Source of the DNA: Aurelia coerulea
Taxonomy: Eukaryota; Cnidaria; Scyphozoa; Semaeostomeae; Ulmaridae
Length of the DNA: 64,000 nucleotides
Reading direction: 5' to 3'
Assembly: GCA_039566865.1 (NCBI GenBank)
Contig: CM076957.1
Location: 5,651,896 to 5,715,895 of the forward strand
Under the pieces are notes generated by a model, which saw only the letters and a list, made by a program, of their open reading frames with translations, was not told the origin of the DNA and searched no databases. Positions 47,771-60,000 of this stretch are shown one piece after another. Numbering within the stretch: the first letter of the stretch is position 1; every line of letters starts with the position of its first letter. The position numbers and the translations under genes were made by a program.

Positions 47771-49313
47771 GTAGGTTTCATATGGGGGCGCTTCTCAAAA
47801 CACAACAAACATTACTGTCGCGTCGGCTGTCTTTTTGGCCAAGCAGCAGGGTTGACGATGGGTTGACGTCATCATCATTCATACTAATATGAATTTTCGG
47901 TTGATTGAGTCCCCATCAAATTGTATCATAATTCATAGATAATTACAAACAATCCAGAAATATTTCTAAAGCAAAAGGAACTCACAAAAATTGTGTTTTT
48001 ATCTTAAATCTTATGATGTGTGCTGTGCCTGTCTGTTAGTGTTGTGGTTGCTCTGTGGTTGGGTTGTGACATAGGCTACCTACTGCCTTATTACCATTAC
48101 TAGATTATCAAGAAACAAACTGGCTTTTTTAGTGATGGGTGAGGTATTAATGCAAAGATCTGCAAAAAGCCTCTCCTGGCTTTACATGCAGGAAAATAGT
48201 ACATTATAGAGCATTTCAAAGAATTGCTATTCCAAGCTGGCTTTTCAAAGTCTTTCAAAGTAGAGGTTTTTAGAAAGGGCCACAAAAAGACCCATATTTG
48301 GAAGGGATTTGGAAAAGCCAGAAGTAACACTTGTGAAGTTGCAAAATAAGGCAGTTCTGTATTTCAACGTACTTTAGTTCAATGGGGAGATCTACTTGTT
48401 ACTTTGTACTGAAGGAAAAATATTTTGTTACTTGTTGCTACGCCAAAATTTCTACAATATAAAAATGCACCCTATTATTCTTATTAACATTTTGCCATTC
48501 TTCTCTATCTTAGCAACATCTGATGACAACTTTGAAGAAGCAGTTCAAGATAAAACAACAACAAGAAAACACAGGAGAAAGCAAGTGATACAGAAGGAAG
48601 AAACAAGTTGCAACACCATTAACTATCCAGTAGATGTTTGGTTCCACATAAGTAGATACATAAAACCAGAGCAAGTAAAACTATTTGCTTCCATATGTCA
48701 TGCATCTTGGAGTGTAACTAAATCCTCCCATTTTTGGTTGGCCCTGTACCAGAAGTATGTCAAATCTGACTTCAATTTGCCAACTAGACTTCAACCATGG
48801 AACATAGATGCTGGCCCCGGAATCCAGTCTAGGGTTGTTAGGGCTCTTTATCAGACTTATCCACATCCACCATTCAAGTTAAAGGCCACTGCTATTATAG
48901 ATCATTCAACAGAACTCTTCAACAAGAAATGTGTCAATTTTTGGTGGGAGAAAGAATATTCAGCCAAGAAAGGTGCCTTTGTTTGGACTTATTACTTCAA
49001 AGTTGCTGACATTGATGGCAAAGCAACTTCAGTGAAAAGGGTGCTTCATAACCCAGAAAGAAACAAATTGGTACTCAAAGTAAAATGTCTTAATTACATC
49101 AAATTGCAGCCCGTTCTTGGAATGATCCTAACTTCAGTCAATCTATGCATGAGTGGTGATATGAGGTACCATCAGGTCAAGCTAACTTTTCATCATGAAA
49201 GAAGGGACACAAAATACAACAAGCATCAAGGGCTGTTGTTAGTACTAAACCCTGTTATAGATATGAACATTCTACATTGGTGGACTCCTAATTATCCTTA
49301 TTGCAATGACTAA
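47665..49313 (+). CDS. TMEM183: TMEM183 homologue (complete, two coding exons)
   Basis: Gene-level entry: exon 1 47665-47770, exon 2 48514-49313, 301 residues. A basic N-terminus (MPKKSKKKATKTGKK, like the MPKRGK start in vertebrates) is followed by an acidic/basic linker, an F-box-like stretch from residue 73 (YPVDVWFHISRYIKPEQVKL; vertebrate [20 protein letters not shown]), LPTRLQPWNID (vertebrate LPLRLRPESME), and a conserved C-terminal half with VLGMILTSVNLCMSGDMRYH and WWTPNYP. VLGMILTSVNLCM is a weak candidate membrane segment, the basis of the family name; it is short and may not span a membrane. Function is poorly known in any animal; the F-box-like fold suggests protein-protein contacts. 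Shorter than the human protein (about 376), mostly in the N-terminal linker. Confidence 0.93.
48514..49313 (+). CDS. TMEM183: TMEM183 exon 2 (terminal)
   Basis: Acceptor CTCTATCTTAG, then TSDDNFEEAVQDK onward to the stop after YPYCND. A single long exon carries the whole conserved part, against 28 short exons in the neighbouring MSH4. Confidence 0.94.
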
Positions 49314-50550
49314 TAATCACCCAAAACATGACATGCATTGCCTTAATGAGAAACTTGGATTGGCCGCATTAGTACCAAAGTTTTTCAAGTTTTTGGTCAA
49401 TTTTTCATATTTTAATATGAAGAATATCCAGGGATGCTGGAGAGGCACATCTTTAGGCAGGCAAAACTGCAAATTTTAGGGCAAAACAATACAAAAAGAC
49501 ATGTTTAGGCAGAGGCTATTTTCAAGAGGGCATTAGGGGCTGCCCCCCCCCTCTCCGGCGTTCTTGGGAATATCTGTATGTACTGTAATTGGTCTCTCTT
49601 TTGACATTTTTTTTAGCTAAGATTTGTAGCTGATTTCTACAATTCTATGGTGGCTGAATTAATTATATTTGAAATAAAAATCCCGGTATTCATCCTGTAA
49701 GTAACAACTTTGTAGCTCAATCATGGGTGGAAAATTTGAAATTTTAAGAAATGATGCTCTAATTTTTGCTCTAATTCTGCCCCAATTCTGCTCTAATTCT
49801 GATGCTCTAATTCTAATTTTCTAAGTTTGAATACTCAGAGTTTATTTTGAGTTTCTTTCAAGTTGCATCAATCATTATCTTCATGTTTAAATCCTGTGCC
49901 TTCATAAACAGCTCAAAATGAAGTCTTTTGAAGCCTACCAAACACTCTCAAGGGGTCTCAAGTATCTTTTGAGTTATATGACTGGAAAAAGATGAAAACA
50001 AAGTAAACATGAAATATGCTGAGGATTTTTTCCAAGTACTGAAATTCGTTAATTTTTTAGCTTAAAAGTGCACATAAACCCAACATTTTGTATTTCATTT
50101 TCGCATAGAACTTGTCAAGAAATGCTATTCCACAAAAAAATCTCCAAAATCATTTACCAATCTAGTGACTTTGAAATCATTGCTGATGGCCAACCATTTG
50201 CATTGCTCGTAGACCGACCTAGACTATCTACACTAGTCCCTCTATTTTGCCGTTGTTGTTGTTGCTGATGGCCAATGGGCTAGTGACAAATCAGTTCAGA
50301 TATTGATTGTGTCGTCAGTTGTCAATTGCTCCACCCCTCCTTTCTCGTGCTCTGTTTCACGTTTTCAAACAATGCGCAATGCATGCTGGTAGCAGGTCAT
50401 TTGTTCTTCTTCCGCATGTAACCAATCCATTCGATCGGCGTGGGAAGTAAAAGTGATTTGCGAAACAGGAAGAGTTCTCTCTCCTTTCGCATACCATCAC
50501 GCCCGTTGCAAGAATCACGACGAACGGTGGCCTACCAAACAGCTAGCAAG
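49314..50550. other. Intergenic gap between TMEM183 and the JmjC gene
   Basis: Holds the TMEM183 3' UTR, a C-rich stretch near 49540, several reiterations of CTCTAATTCTG near 49760-49820, and the presumed promoter and 5' UTR of the JmjC gene. I see no coding sequence in it. Confidence 0.6.
49673..49678 (+). terminator. Candidate polyadenylation signal of TMEM183
   Basis: AATAAA about 360 bp after the TMEM183 stop, on the right strand and before the next gene. No transcript evidence is available. Confidence 0.45.
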
Positions 50551-51006
50551 ATGTGTGGCAAGTTTATAGCACTGTTTTTAATTTTGATCATTGACGTTAC
50601 GCGATCTAGTTCACCAAGTGATGTCGTTTTCCCACAACCGGTGCTCGAAGTTCCAGGAGAACTTTTAGGCCACCTCAAACAATATGGCCTACAAAGACCT
50701 CCTGAAGGACCGGTTGTAGAGTTCCAACAGCCTCTTACAGCTGACAAATTCTGGGAAAACTTTGTGAAGCCCCACAAACCATTGGTTTATCGTCAAGCAA
50801 TCAACAAGTCACCTGCACTGAAGTTATGGACTGACGAATATTTGACTGAAAATTATGGCGATTTGGATGTGTTGGTGGAGCTGAAGAAGGAAAATAGGAC
50901 AAGTTCCTCCGGCCGCATGCGACTGAGAGACTTCTTGAAGATTTACAAGCATGAAGAGGTTTATGTCGTCAGTATGTTGCCCAGTGAGATGATGAAAGAA
51001 ATACAG
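50551..51006 (+). CDS. JmjC gene exon 1 (signal peptide, cupin-8 start)
   Basis: Residues 1-152. The ATG is the one that opens directly into a hydrophobic signal peptide; the open frame further upstream has no ATG. Ends ...SEMMKEIQ before donor GTTTGT, phase 0. Confidence 0.88.
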
Positions 51007-54000
51007 GTTTGTAAAAGAAGTAAAAGATCACAAATTGTCAAAGATTTTCCAGATGTTCATGCATTTATTTCATTTACAAAATGTCTCTCTGAAAGCTCTC
51101 TGAAAACCCCCTGAAAACAAATCAGTCGAGTCGACAAAATTTTTAGGCAACCCAACCTGCTTCCTACTGTAAAAATATCAGCTCATTTTACGCTTGACAT
51201 CTTTAAACGAATATAGAATATTCTGAAACTATGCAAACAACCAAACAATATCACTTTTACTATATTTTATGCCAAAAAATATCATGGCCATAACTTCATG
51301 TTACTATGGATCCAAAAAAAAAACACTGACCGAAAATATCGGACTTACCTCTCGGTATGTGCATGTGCTGAGCCTTGCTGAGTGCCCTCCCTGGGATATT
51401 CACTGAAACTGAAAAGTCCGAAAAAAGATGAAATTGAAATGTTGCTGGTAAATGAAACAAGGGACAGCATTTGAGAGTGGAAATTCAAACTTCAAACAGG
51501 ATTTGTGATCAGGAAATTGGAAGGGCAAGGCTGGATCTGGGTCAGGAAAGTTCGCTTGAAAGCAAACAGTAATTTGCAGTTATTGGAAGGCCATATTACA
51601 GACAGTATAGTTTTTTCTGCAAAGGGAATTTGCTGGATTCTTTTGTTTTCAAACAACAGACTGTGGATCTATGTATCTCCTTTTGGGGGATTCCTTTGGG
51701 ATCAGACTAAAATGGGGCGGAAACATACCTAGCCTCTTTCAGCTTACTTTTGCTAAACATACTTTTGCTAAAAGAAGGAACAGTCAACTTAGAATAATGG
51801 GTGGGACATTTGCTATTGTATCAATCAGAACACTGTGACATGAATCACTCCTTGTGTTCCAAGATCTCCTGTTTTATAGAAATTTTCTGAATTGTCTTAT
51901 TTTGCAATATCATAGGCTGTGCCAAGTGTAATGTGTGGAACATTCAAGAACTTTACCCATGAGTCAAATCTATGGATCAGCAATGGTGGCACAAGGTCTG
52001 TCATTCACTATGATGCAGATCATAACTTACATTGCATGATTGCTGGAAGGAAAGATTTCATGATGATCGAAAATAAATATTCAGAGGATCTTTATTTTGG
52101 CCCCAAGGTAACTTCAGATATTATTTTTGTTAATTTTGATTTAATTCTAGAGTGCACAGGCCTTGTGACAAAGAAACACATACACGGGCAGTTGAAAATT
52201 AGCCTGATAACCACACCTAATTTCAAAAGAAATAGTGGTCTGTTAATTAAAGACCACCCTAAAGCTTGTTCAAGCCTCATTTCAATATTGCTCATAATCC
52301 AAGGTTTTCATGGAAATTTATGCAAATAATTTGCTGATTTTGTGAACAAACCATTTACATTAAGTGCAAACATTTTCGGCGTGACAAAATTTTGGACAAA
52401 ACTTGCCTGAATATTTATTTGTACGAAATATGCAGTTGCCAAAATTTGTCACGCTGAAAATTTTCGCATAGATATGCGCATGCACAGTGTGAATTGAATG
52501 TCAACAATGAAAACCAAGACAAGAAATCTGAAATCGAATCTCCAGCACTTCACGAAAGATTATTGTAAACAAGATAAGTTTTTGAAAAAAGACTGTTTCC
52601 AATCCAATATTTATTGTCATTAGTCAGAACATATGGTTGGAACAAATAACAACAACGTCCTCTTCGTCTATCACGATTTACATGCTCTCACTATTGCTGA
52701 TGTAATTCGAAAAGAATTGATATCAAAATGGCCAAAATTGATGATGCTATCGAAAACGACATGGAACAAGAAGACCCTTTGCAGATTTAAAGACCCATGA
52801 CTGACCAGCAGCCTCGGCACGCCTTTGTTTTTGTTTACAACAGTTAATAGACTGATAACAATGAGTCCCACTTATCATTCATCAAAGCGAGACTCTCACT
52901 GGACTGTCATTATTGATGAGTGGGCTACCACAATTCGAGAATTAAAATGTGCCCCTGCCTGGGATCGAACCCGGGGTCTTCGTGTCAAAAGTTTCTCCAA
53001 CATTCCACTGCGCCACTCAAGCGCAATGAAATGTTGGAGAAATCTGAAGTCATTCAGATTCCCGGGTCTTACACCACGACAGAAGCCATTTTTTTGTTTT
53101 TTCGTGTTTCGGCATTAAGCCTTCATCAGAGCCATGCATACGTATATATAATCATTCGGAATCAGCTGATTATATATACACATGGTGAAATAATGCCGAA
53201 ACACGAAAAAACAAAAAAATGGCTTCTGTCGTGGTGTAAGACCCGGGAATCTGAATGACTTCAGATTTCTCCAACATTTCATTGCGCTTGAGTGGCGCAG
53301 TGGAATGTTGGAGAAACTTTTGACACGAAGACGTTCGATCCCAGGCAGGGGCACATTTTAATTCTCGAATTGTGGTAGCCCACTCATGAAAAATATATTT
53401 CACCGTGTCAGCTGATGCCGAATGATTATATATGTCATTATTGATATATACGTTGGTGTAATAAGTCAAATTTTAAACGACCGCCAAACGGTCATTGGCT
53501 GTGCTGCATGTAAGCATCTTTAACATCCTGAACCTTGAGTACAACAACAACGCAGCTACCATACTTAAGGTTCAGGATGTTAGAAGATGCTTACATGCAG
53601 GGTCTTCAAGACTGTAGGAAAGCAAGAAATCGCACAGAAATCGAATGGCACAATTGACGAAGAATTGCCTCTAGATCTCGACACAGCTCCAAGTGGACAT
53701 CGGGAAAATAACTATGGATCTGTTATTTTCATGGTTCTTTCGACGAAGGAGACCAACATACCAGGTTAAGTCTGTAAATTTTTGCCCAACGGCTCGCGTC
53801 TTGCTGTGCTTGTTGACTGCCCGACCAAAAATGATGAGGTACAGTTCCTTCTTTATTTACTTGTAATTTGATGTTTGGCTTTTCCAATGCATTTCTTTGT
53901 TGAGTTCAATGCTTGATGGTGAAGCTAATTCAGTTTCCAATGCCTGTTTGTCTGCAAATAAGCAAAATTTCCTCGGGTTTCCTCCTTCCTAATGTGGCCT

Positions 54001-57000
54001 AACATTATTTCGTCCAATTTGCGTAGCCTTGATTATTTAGAACGAAAATACATCCCTAAATGAATTGTTTATGGACTAAAGAAACCATTGATGTAATTTG
54101 CTTTCCATTTACGCTATTTTGGTTGAAGATTAAAGCGGATTACGAACGTTGCTATTTTCTGTATACAGAAATTAATGGAAGCTGTGGGGAAGAAGATTCG
54201 AGGGCCGCAAAGGATGCTGGTCAGTCATGGGTCTTTAAAGTGCCTATGACACCAACTACGATTTAAAGCATGTATACAAATAACTGACGAATACGCATAG
54301 AAACAAAAAAAATAGTGAATTGTTTGCAATTCTATATATATATAATAGCTATATCCGCATAGAAAAACTAAAATTAGTTCTTTTCTGCTTTAGCAGCAAC
54401 ATAAATGTCGTTAACAAGTGCTGTCCAAGTTTGCCTCTCTTGCGCTAGTGTTCTTAAGCTTTCGAGATCATTTGTCGATTTGAACTGGGTTATGCTGCTA
54501 TATCTATTTTTGAACGTGTTATGTTTCTTCAGCATAATTATGTCGTTGTGTAATGAAACTGGCAATGTAATTATTGGTCTTCCGCGAAACTTCTTTGCAT
54601 TTGATTTTTCAAAATAGTAATTCATTGCTTTCTGCGCTGGTGTTTCTGGGTGTGATCGTAGAACATGTCCAAATAATTTCCATCTATTTCGTAGCACTTC
54701 CAGGGATAAGACATCTTCGCCAGTTTGCCTGTACATTTGTTTTTTCTACACTACACTTGCAATTCTATTTTAGAAAATAATACATTAGAAGGGACTTGTT
54801 TAACGCTGAAAATGTTTGTACCTAATGTATCCATATTGTCCTTTGATACTCTCCTCTGCCTGTTTCTAGTTCCGTAGTCCATGGATCTTGGTTCCGTAGT
54901 TCTGTAGTCCATGGTTCCGAAGTCCGTAATTAGTCCTTGGACATTTATGACTTAATTACTCTTTGTTCTGTCTTGCATAACAAGGACAGATTTTGTAAGA
55001 CAATAGCATGAGCTGCTTTTGATTGACACTGCAATTCAAAGCAATTATTGATCGCAGACAAAGGAAATTCTCTCTACCAGTAAATCAAAACAAACAAAGC
55101 CGCAAAAGTTTCCCTGAAACCCAGGTAGCTAGCATGCTTGTTGTGCATTCCAAAAATTGTTTTTAAGAGCAAACATGAGCATAGATATAAAGAAGAAGGA
55201 TATATCTACATATCTGCCTCGGGCATTTCATATGTTTGGTTCAATAGCCGATTGGTAGGCGATTCAATTCTTTTCTTTTTTATGGTGTAATTAAAATACT
55301 TACTACTTGGCTTCTGAACCAAGGAAATGAGATGCCTGAGGTAGATGTGTAGATATATATCCTTTCTTCTTTCGATTTATGCCCATGTTTGCTCTTAAAA
55401 ACAATTTTTGGAATGCACAATGAGCGTGCTAGCGACCTGGGTTTCAGAACAACATTTGCGGCTTTGTTTGTTTTGAATTTATGGTTGAGAAATTTCCTTT
55501 GTCTGCAGCCGCTAATCACTTTGGATTCAGGTGTCAATAAAAGCCACTCGTGCTATTGTCGTGCAAAATCTGTCCTTGTTGTCTTGCATAGAAATTTAAT
55601 CTCTGACCCAGGGTATGCAATCCAACTGTCTGCCCGAGATTAGATTTATATGCAAGGCTTCTATGCAAGGCCAAACAAAAAGTAATCAAGGCCTATTCAA
55701 ACTGCAATATTCCTATTTCGGAAAATTTCCAAAGAGCTGGGAGAAAGAACTACATGGATAGTTGGTTTGTTTACAAAAATCAGCAAATTATTGGCTAAAT
55801 TTCCATCAAAACCTTTGATTCTGAGCAATATTAAAACAAGGCTACAAGCTTTATGGCCGTGTTTAACAGACCACTATTTCTTTTGAAATCGGGTATCAGG
55901 CTAGTTGAAAATTAGAGTACTACTACCTTAAGTAATCCAGGGGCTTGATTGAGCACCTGGTAAGCAGTTAAAACTTGACAAGTCCCCCTCCCCTCTCGGC
56001 GCTTCTGTGCATATAAATTAATCAAACCTGGTTAGTGTACATTTTACCCCAATGATTTTGTGTTTACTCACTTGGTAGATATATTATATATTGTGGTATA
56101 TTATATATTGTGGTATATTGTGGTATAATATATTAACCCATGCCTTTGTTTCTTCATTTGCAGCCAAATGGTGTGGGCTCCGGCTTTTCAAGCATTGATC
56201 CAGATGTGATTGACATGAATTTATATCCAAATCATGCAAAAGTTCCATGGCAATGGGCAACTCTCTATGCTGGAGATTGTATCTTTATTCCTAGTAGTGA
56301 GTATTTTGTGATATTGTCAACTGAACTGTTGTCAACTCATCTACCCTGGCACATTCTACCCCAGTGATGTTCAATGAACCAAATTGTAAACAACTAACTC
56401 TGAACTGTACAAGGAATCCAATTCCACCACTTCAGAAATTGTAGTACTCTTTTTGCAAAGTTAACATCATCGGGCAAATAGGGCAAGACTTCATGCCGAT
56501 CCATCAAACAAATAATTTGATGCTGACCCATCATATGAATGATTTGTCAATGCAAACAACATTGATATGGGGGAGGGGGCACAATATTTCCGAAAAGCTT
56601 AGATTTTCGCAGGGATCCAGCACTTTTGTAAGAGATTGTAAGCAAGGGTATGTATGATAAAAACATAATCTTTGGGCGTATTCTTTTGGGCATCTGAAGT
56701 CTGCGAAGTCTTCTGAAAACGGTAGACTTCGCAGAGAAAAATTTCAGTTACCAAAAGAATGTGCATTCTGAAAACGGTAGAGTTGGTAGACTTCGCAGAG
56801 AAAAATCCCAAAAGAATGAGAATTCTAAAAGTTTGAGAGTTTGAATGTTATATTGTGTTCGGCCGAGCGAATTGAAGCCATTGCAATGCATTATACTTTT
56901 GTTTTGAAAATCCCAAGAGAAAAGAATTTATAATACTTCATTGTATTTTCGAATGTTTTAAACTTTTTCATTCACGAAACAAGGCTCTTTGCGATCTCTC

Positions 57001-60000
57001 TAAGTCTACCAGCTTCAGGAGCAGAAGGTTTCCGAGGCCTCGGAAGTCTACCGTTTTCAGTAGAGCCCAAAAGAATACGTCAAAAATCTCTCGGAAGTCT
57101 ACCGAAAACAGAATGACCAAAAGAATGGGCTTTCATAAAAAATGATCTGAAGTCTGCGAAGTCTACCGTTTTCGGTAGAATGGCACCAAAAGAATGGGAT
57201 TTTAGCCTCTACCAACTCTACCGTTTTTAGAAGATGCCCAAAAGAATACGCCCTTTATCTTTAAGTCTTTCTAATGCCATTATCTTTTCTCAACAGTATA
57301 CATTCATCAAGTGCGTGCATATGGCCGAAGTGTAGCAGCAACAACCTTATTCACTGCTGATGTACAAGAGAGCTTTTCTAGTGAAGACTGCACTCCAGAA
57401 GTCATGACAAAGTACCAAAGTATGAGTGACATTGATTTCCGATGGACATACAAGAAGGGTGATGAAACCATTGACATGGGCTTCATGAATGATGAATTAA
57501 CACGTCATAGAATGCGAGAAGTGCTCGATAATGAGGACGATTTCAAACAGAGGGATGGCAAAATCTATTGGAAGCATTTTATTCGATTTGGTTTCGGATT
57601 CCCTCATATGAGAATTGCTATGAATTACACAAAGGCCAAGCAAGTCTTCGAATATCTAAGCCGGGATAAAGGATACATTGATATCGACATGATCAATAAT
57701 TACACTCGTGAAGAAGTCAAAATGTTTGTACGCTTGATTGAAAGTCCACATGGTATGTTGCGTTTTCGTTAAAATTTGTTATTTCATGTACCCTCTCAGG
57801 ATGAGGACATCGCCAATTTACCTAAGAGTGTTCAGAAGGGGGTTGGAGGGGGCAAAAAGGTTCGGGGCCGGGGTCCAAAGTGGCCTGTAAAAATTCTGCA
57901 CTGGTGTTTTTTTTTTTGTCTTTTTTAGATTCATTTAAAATGATACAATAGATGTTACATCTACATCCTACTATACTTTCTAATTACTTTTACAAACTTA
58001 CAACACTACAGAGACGGGACCACAAGCAGCAAAGGACAATGACTACCCCATGTCCATTAATACGTGCAAAAATAGCAACCAAATAAACAACAATAAAAAG
58101 CTACAAATACGATTGATTATTGATAAATACTAGAATCCGTTTCACATTGGATGTATGTCAGGCCATTATAGGCGAATGATGCTGAACAATAGGAACCCTG
58201 AATGAGAAAAACAACAACAACAGCAGTTGCTACCGCCACTGATCCCCCTCCAGACTCAGCAAAAGACAAAAAAACAAAGTATTTTAAGACAATTTATCAG
58301 CCTAAGTAAAAAGCTTTGTGATTGTGCCCTCTCTTGACAATCAAGTCACTTCGTAATATTTTGTAGGTTGCCTAGTTGCATATAGCATATTCCAAAAACC
58401 GTATTATGAGGAGAGCAATAACTTGCAATAGGCTGGGATGAAGTATCTTTGGTGTCAGTTGGCACGATGAATGATTTTTGGTGGGCATGAAAGCCTGCAC
58501 AATGATTGCTTTGATTGTGAACATATTTATTGCTGATATTTTTATTATCAACGAAAATGTTGTCCTTCACATACATACATTTTTGGAATACTTTGACATG
58601 AAAATCTGAGCAATTTATCAAAACCATTATTTCTTGAGAAGGGTGTTTCTCACATTTTCCAGGAGTGTGAAGGGCGTGTCACAAAAAATGTTCTTGGGCC
58701 CCATTGTGAAAATCATCTGTTTTTGTACAGGGTGTCCCAAAAACATGTGCGCCGTTTGAATGGCTACTGTGGAGGAGCCATAAATCTAAATTTCCTGTTT
58801 TTTAGATTTGTAAATAGAAGAGATTTCAACTTAAAGTTTGGCACCGAGTTTGTGTAAATCTAACAAGTGGTTGCTGATTTATTGAGAAAGAAGGTCACAA
58901 TCACTCATTGCTTCAATACCAGAGGATTTTATCTCTGTACTTAACCTTACAACTTGATTTTTAACATTAAATGAACTTAAACTTTACAGTTATGCCAGGA
59001 AACGCAATTGGGAGTAATTAATGACCATATAACTCAAGAATATTGACCAAGCAGCCTGCTGAACGCAATATTGTTGATTTAAAACGACTTCGTCACTTTT
59101 GAGAAGCAAAATATCGGATGGACGCATGCCATGGCCTGAAGCACTTGTGTTGCACATAACTATTCCTAGCAACCCTAGATATGCCCAGTATTTTTGATTG
59201 TCACAAAATTCAATGTGTGACTATCTGTCTCACTTATGACCATCAGAAAACAGGGCTAGGTATGTTTTTTTTTCAATCAATTTCGTTGATTTTAGCGCAA
59301 CGGAGAATAATTAATCCTCTGGTTTTGAGGCAGTTAAGAATTTTGGCGTTCTTGCTCTTTGAATCACAACTAGTTATCAGATTTACTCAAACTTGGTGTC
59401 AACCTTTAATTTGAAGTCTCTTCTGTCAAGCACCTTAAAAACAGAAGAATTGGATTTATGGCTGCTCCGCAGAAGCCATTCAAAAAGCGCACATGTTTTT
59501 TGGGGCACCCTGTAGTATAGCCTCACTACATAAGGACCCTCAACTTACGCTCATCTAATTGAAGTGAATTAATGTTGTTGTTGTCGCTCCAGTTGAGGGC
59601 CTTATGGACTAACTCTTCTCAAAACGGCAAAAAAATTCTCGCCAGGAACAAATTTGTTCCTGGACCAATCAGGATGCAAGACTTGAAATAACTTGATGGG
59701 ATTGGCTGATTCTTCTTCAATTCAAACTTCCCGCCAAAGGCAAACAAAAGCGTTCGAACAACGCGTTCGACTGAACTGCTGCAACGATCAAAATCTCAAA
59801 GTAACGAGCGAATTTACGAGATCTTTTGCGCCCCCAAATAACCAAAATAGCACTTATAGGTAAGACTTTTTTGCCTTAATAGCTTGAAGAAACATTCATA
59901 TAAGTACTGATAGTTTGTTTTGCAGTGTAGCACTCCAGGATAACCGCTTTTTGCGGCATTTTAGGGTAGGTGGTTTTGAGGAAAAAATAGCAGGTAATTT

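Larger units (their letters stand above)
52183..55927. mobile_element. 3.7-kb composite bounded by about 170-bp inverted repeats, JmjC intron 2
   Basis: 52190-52355 (AAATTAGCCTGATAACC, TTTCAAAAGAAATAGTGGTC, CCAAGGTTTTCATGGAAATT) recurs inverted at 55765-55925. A second inner pair, GACCCATGACTGACCAGCA (52791) and TGCTGGTCAGTCATGGGTC (54217), lies inside. Several smaller elements are nested within. Confidence 0.72.

Noticed and set aside
48396..48513. Upstream ATG at 48396 as the TMEM183 start
   Set aside because: The hydrophobic MLLCTEGKIFCYLLL start is intron read-through; a good acceptor at 48513 joins exon 1, whose MPKKSKKK start fits the family.
52960..53040. A functional tRNA gene
   Set aside because: A and B boxes are present but no acceptor stem closes, and it lies in a SINE palindrome.
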